DNA of 9,268 nt from Phycisphaerae bacterium (GTDB lineage: Bacteria > Planctomycetota > Phycisphaerae > Phycisphaerales > SM1A02). The stretch covers positions 1-9,268 of the forward strand of contig NYVS01000167.1 of the NCBI GenBank assembly GCA_002684755.1. The letters run 5' to 3'. Below the pieces are notes generated by a model. It was not told where the DNA came from and did no database searches. It saw nothing but the letters and a program-made list of their open reading frames with translations. Numbering within the stretch: the first letter of the stretch is position 1; each line of letters opens with the position of its first letter. This document shows, one piece after another, positions 7,120-9,268 of this stretch. Made by a program: the position numbers and the translations under genes.

Positions 7120-7174
7120 GACCGGAATCGGGGCCGAATCGAGGGTGTCCCGGGGGTTGGTCGGAATCCGGGCC
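7120..7174. repeat. imperfect 16-bp direct repeat upstream of the mutase gene
   Basis: Copies at 7120-7135 and 7159-7174 match at 13 of 16 positions and share the core CGGAATC-N-GGGCC, offset by 39 bp. They sit in the divergent region between the propeller gene and the mutase, just upstream of the mutase start, and could be a pair of regulator sites. GC-rich background makes chance similarity possible. Confidence 0.35.
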
Positions 7175-7224
7175 CGCCTGCGGATATCATGAGGCGTGAC
7201 TTTCAACCCCTCGAACGAGCAATC

Positions 7225-8898
7225 ATGAGCACCCTGAAACCTTCGAACGCCACCGGTCAGCCCTCGTCCGATCGTCCGGATCCCGAGACGGTCTCCCTCT
7301 CCGGATACGAGATCGACGGTCTCTACGGACCGGGCTCCGTCCCGACCGCCGACCCGAAGGATCCCACCCGCGCGGACGCGCGGATCGCGACCCCGGGCGA
7401 ATATCCCTTCACTCGCGGCGTGCATCCCACGATGTATCGATCCCGACTGTGGACGATGCGGCAGTTCGCGGGGTTCGGTTCGGCGGACGACACCAACGCC
7501 CGATTCAAGTACCTCCTCGAGAACGCGACCGGAACGAAGGCGAACACCGGCCTCTCAACCGCGTTCGATCTCCCGACCCTGATGGGGCGGGACTCGGACG
7601 ACCCGCTGTCGTCCGGCGAGGTCGGCCGATGCGGCGTCGCGATCGACACGATCGACGACATGCATCGTCTTTACGCGGACATTCCGGTCGGCGACGTCAC
7701 GGTCAGTCAGACCATCAACGGTCCGGCGTGCGTGATCTGGGCGATGTATCTCGGCATGGCACGCGAACGGGGGATCGACTGGAAGGATCTCGGCGGCACG
7801 CTGCAGAACGACATCCTGAAGGAATTCCACAGTCAGAACGAGTTCATCTATCCGCCCGAGGCAAGCGTGAAGCTGGTCGTGGACACCATCGAATACGCCG
7901 CGAAGCACGTGCCGCGATGGAACTCGGTCTCGATCTCCGGCTACCACATCCGGGAGTCCGGCTCGACCGCGACGCAGGAACTCGCCTTCACCCTCCGCGA
8001 CGGGATGGAATACGTCGAAGCCGCGATGTCGCGCGGCCTCGACGTCGACCTCTTCGCCCCGCGGCTCTCGTTCTTCTTCAACAGCCACAACGAGTTCTTC
8101 GAGGAGATCTGCAAGCTCCGCGCCGCCCGGCGAATCTGGGCGACCGCCATGAAGGAACGCTTCGGTGCGAAGAACGAGCGGTCCTGGTGGATGCGGACGC
8201 ACGTGCAGACCGCCGGTTGTTCGCTGACCGAACAGCAACCGCTCAACAACGTGATCCGGGTCGCCTATCAGGCGATGGCGGGGGTCCTCGGAGGTTGTCA
8301 GAGCCTGCACACGGATTCGATGGACGAAACGCTCGGTCTTCCGACCGAGACCGCGGTCCGGGTCGCGTTGCGGACCCAGCAGATCCTCGCCCACGAGACG
8401 GGGGTCCATCGCACCGTCGATCCGCTCGGCGGTTCGTGGTTCGTCGAGGCCCTCACCGACCGGATGGAAGCCGACGCCGACGACATCATCTCGACCATCG
8501 ACGACATGGGTGGCGTCGTGGCCGGGATCCACAAGGGCTACTTCCGGCGGGCGATCGCCGAAGCCAGCTACCGCGTGGGCCAGGAGATGGAGGCCGGTGA
8601 CCGGGTGGTCGTGGGCGTCAACGCCTACACCGATGGCAACGACACCCAGCAGGTCGAGATCCTCCAGATCCCGCACGAAGTCGAGTCGGTCCAGTGCGAC
8701 CGACTCACGGCGTATCGACGGGATCGGGACGCCGATGCGGTGGCCCGTTCGCTCGATGCCATCCGGGACGCGGCCCGTGCCGGCGACAACGTGATGGACG
8801 GTCTGGTCGAGGCTTCGCTCCAGCGATGCACGCTCGGCGAGATGGTCCAGGCCCTCGGCGACATCTATGGTCGGTACACCGGTGGCCCCGAGTGGTGA
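7225..8898 (+). CDS. icmA: B12-dependent acyl-CoA mutase, large (substrate-binding) subunit, isobutyryl-CoA mutase-like
   Basis: Carbon-skeleton mutase of the methylmalonyl-CoA mutase family; adenosylcobalamin-dependent isomerisation of a short acyl-CoA in the cytoplasm. The 557 residues cover only the TIM-barrel substrate domain and end at GRYTGGPEW; the cobalamin-binding domain with its DxHxxG motif is absent, as in two-subunit mutases, so a separate small subunit is needed and is not in this window. Visible landmarks are GEYPFTRG (58-65), TMRQFAGFG (77-85), FDLPTLMGRDSDDP (114-127), the catalytic His241 in SGYHIRESGS and SLHTDSMDET (360-369). Phe81 and Gln204 occupy the positions of Tyr89 and Arg207 of P. 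shermanii methylmalonyl-CoA mutase; Phe/Gln is the isobutyryl-CoA mutase pair, and Ala113 replaces the Asp of 2-hydroxyisobutyryl-CoA mutase. Start 7225 has only a weak GAG 5 nt upstream; an in-frame ATG at 7189 would add 12 residues. Family certain; butyryl/isobutyryl-CoA as substrate is inferred. Confidence 0.9.
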   Translation: MSTLKPSNATGQPSSDRPDPETVSLSGYEIDGLYGPGSVPTADPKDPTRADARIATPGEYPFTRGVHPTMYRSRLWTMRQFAGFGSADDTNARFKYLLENATGTKANTGLSTAFDLPTLMGRDSDDPLSSGEVGRCGVAIDTIDDMHRLYADIPVGDVTVSQTINGPACVIWAMYLGMARERGIDWKDLGGTLQNDILKEFHSQNEFIYPPEASVKLVVDTIEYAAKHVPRWNSVSISGYHIRESGSTATQELAFTLRDGMEYVEAAMSRGLDVDLFAPRLSFFFNSHNEFFEEICKLRAARRIWATAMKERFGAKNERSWWMRTHVQTAGCSLTEQQPLNNVIRVAYQAMAGVLGGCQSLHTDSMDETLGLPTETAVRVALRTQQILAHETGVHRTVDPLGGSWFVEALTDRMEADADDIISTIDDMGGVVAGIHKGYFRRAIAEASYRVGQEMEAGDRVVVGVNAYTDGNDTQQVEILQIPHEVESVQCDRLTAYRRDRDADAVARSLDAIRDAARAGDNVMDGLVEASLQRCTLGEMVQALGDIYGRYTGGPEW

Positions 8899-8907
8899 TC
8901 CGTTCTC

Positions 8908-8923
8908 CGGGCCTTCGGGCCCG
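8908..8923 (+). terminator. candidate TTCG-loop hairpin after the mutase
   Basis: CGGGCC (8908-8913) and GGCCCG (8918-8923) form a perfect 6-bp stem closed by TTCG, the very stable UUCG tetraloop in RNA. It begins 10 bp after the mutase stop. There is no T-run behind it, so it may be a factor-assisted terminator or a 3'-end stabiliser rather than an intrinsic terminator. Confidence 0.45.
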
Positions 8924-8994
8924 CGGCGGGACTATTACGGCGCCGATTCGAGGGTTGGCGGGCATCGGCTGAGTTTCGGCGAGTTGGATGTCCC

Positions 8995-9050
8995 GGCCTG
9001 AACGGCGCAAGATCGGCCTCCACATCGGGCCTGAACAGGGTCAGATCGCC
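8995..9050. repeat. imperfect direct repeat with 33-bp period
   Basis: GGCCTGAAC at 8995-9003 recurs at 9028-9036, and the similarity continues through AGATCG in each copy: 18 of 23 positions match between 8995-9017 and 9028-9050. The period is a multiple of three, but no supported gene reads through it. Confidence 0.4.
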
Positions 9051-9261
9051 GATCGCGGGTGATCCGGACCATTCCGGGCCGCCTCTGCCTGTGGTGGAAT
9101 CAATTCGATTCGTTCCCTTTTTTCGGTGCAACTCGGCGATTTCGCGTACCATCCGCCGTTCGATGGGGTGTCCGGATCGCCGGATACATCGAAACCTCCG
9201 AGCGCAGATTCGCCCTGATGGTCGCTTTCGGAAATCGCACAGCAGGGCAGAGATCACGCTC

Positions 9262-9268
9262 ATGAAGC
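9262..9268 (+). CDS. possible start of a following gene (Met-Lys...), cut by the window edge
   Basis: ATGAAG begins at 9262, with GAGA (9251-9254) 7 nt upstream as a possible ribosome binding site and a long non-coding stretch before it. Met-Lys is a common opening of exported proteins here, but only two codons are visible, so this is a guess. Confidence 0.2.

Larger units (their letters stand above)
8899..9261. other. intergenic region after the mutase
   Basis: No supported gene. It holds the hairpin at 8908-8923, an imperfect direct repeat (8995-9050), and an AT-richer stretch (about 9095-9125) with a short GAATC/GATTC inverted repeat (9098-9102/9108-9112) followed by six T (9118-9123). 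That last element could be a weak terminator or part of the promoter region for a gene beginning near 9262. A - strand frame of 132 codons crosses the region but shows no recognisable protein pattern. Confidence 0.55.

Noticed and set aside
7555..8676. 373-codon - strand open frame opposite the mutase
   Set aside because: Antisense to a strongly conserved enzyme; composition typical of a GC-rich shadow.
7225..8898. Plain methylmalonyl-CoA mutase label
   Set aside because: The residues at the Tyr89 and Arg207 positions are Phe and Gln, unlike known methylmalonyl-CoA mutases.
8865..9263. 132-codon - strand open frame in the 3' region
   Set aside because: Starts at the window edge, overlaps the mutase end and the hairpin, is Arg/Pro-rich and has no ribosome binding site or motif.
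1..9268. CRISPR array, tRNA/rRNA, insertion sequence, phage or defence system
   Set aside because: No regularly spaced identical repeats, no cloverleaf or rRNA pattern, no transposase or integrase motif, and no defence-type gene was seen on either strand.

Overview
The window is GC-rich bacterial DNA holding five protein genes in alternating orientation: three cytoplasmic CoA-ester or central-carbon enzymes on the + strand and two large exported proteins on the - strand. The C-terminus of the protein encoded at 5484-6989 carries two dockerin-like calcium loops ending in an ILLGNWAH-type tail. Exported proteins with this tail, poly-glycine linkers and paired Cys-rich domains are typical of Planctomycetota, most likely class Phycisphaerae. 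That assignment is inference from protein style; there is no rRNA or marker gene here.

Layout: 1-881 (+) is the 3' part of a citrate synthase/2-methylcitrate synthase, closed by a strong hairpin terminator at 915-951. Facing it, 975-4133 (-) encodes an exported subtilisin-family (S8) protease with two Cys-rich domains and a repeat-built C-terminus, joined by glycine linkers. A 450-bp divergent intergenic region (4134-4583) holds an AT-richer island with a nested inverted repeat. Next, 4584-5447 (+) is a 3-hydroxybutyryl-CoA dehydrogenase. It converges at 36 bp on 5484-6989 (-), an exported seven-bladed FG-GAP beta-propeller with calcium-binding loops at its end. A second divergent region (6990-7224) leads to 7225-8898 (+), the large subunit of a split B12-dependent acyl-CoA mutase. 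The last 370 bp have no convincing complete gene; an ATG at 9262 may open the next one.

How the genes may work together: the + strand enzymes fit short-chain acyl-CoA metabolism (acetyl-/propionyl-CoA condensation, 3-hydroxybutyryl-CoA oxidation, carbon-skeleton rearrangement of an acyl-CoA), but they are separate transcription units rather than an operon. The mutase carries the Phe/Gln substrate-pocket pair of isobutyryl-CoA mutase rather than the Tyr/Arg pair of methylmalonyl-CoA mutase, so an automatic methylmalonyl label is probably wrong. The two exported proteins are functionally unrelated to these enzymes as far as the sequence shows.

I found no CRISPR array, tRNA, rRNA, insertion sequence, phage gene or recognisable defence system. 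The most notable observations are the mutase pocket residues, the nested inverted repeat at 4433-4505, a hairpin abutting the ribosome binding site of the propeller gene, and the modular repeat architecture of the protease.
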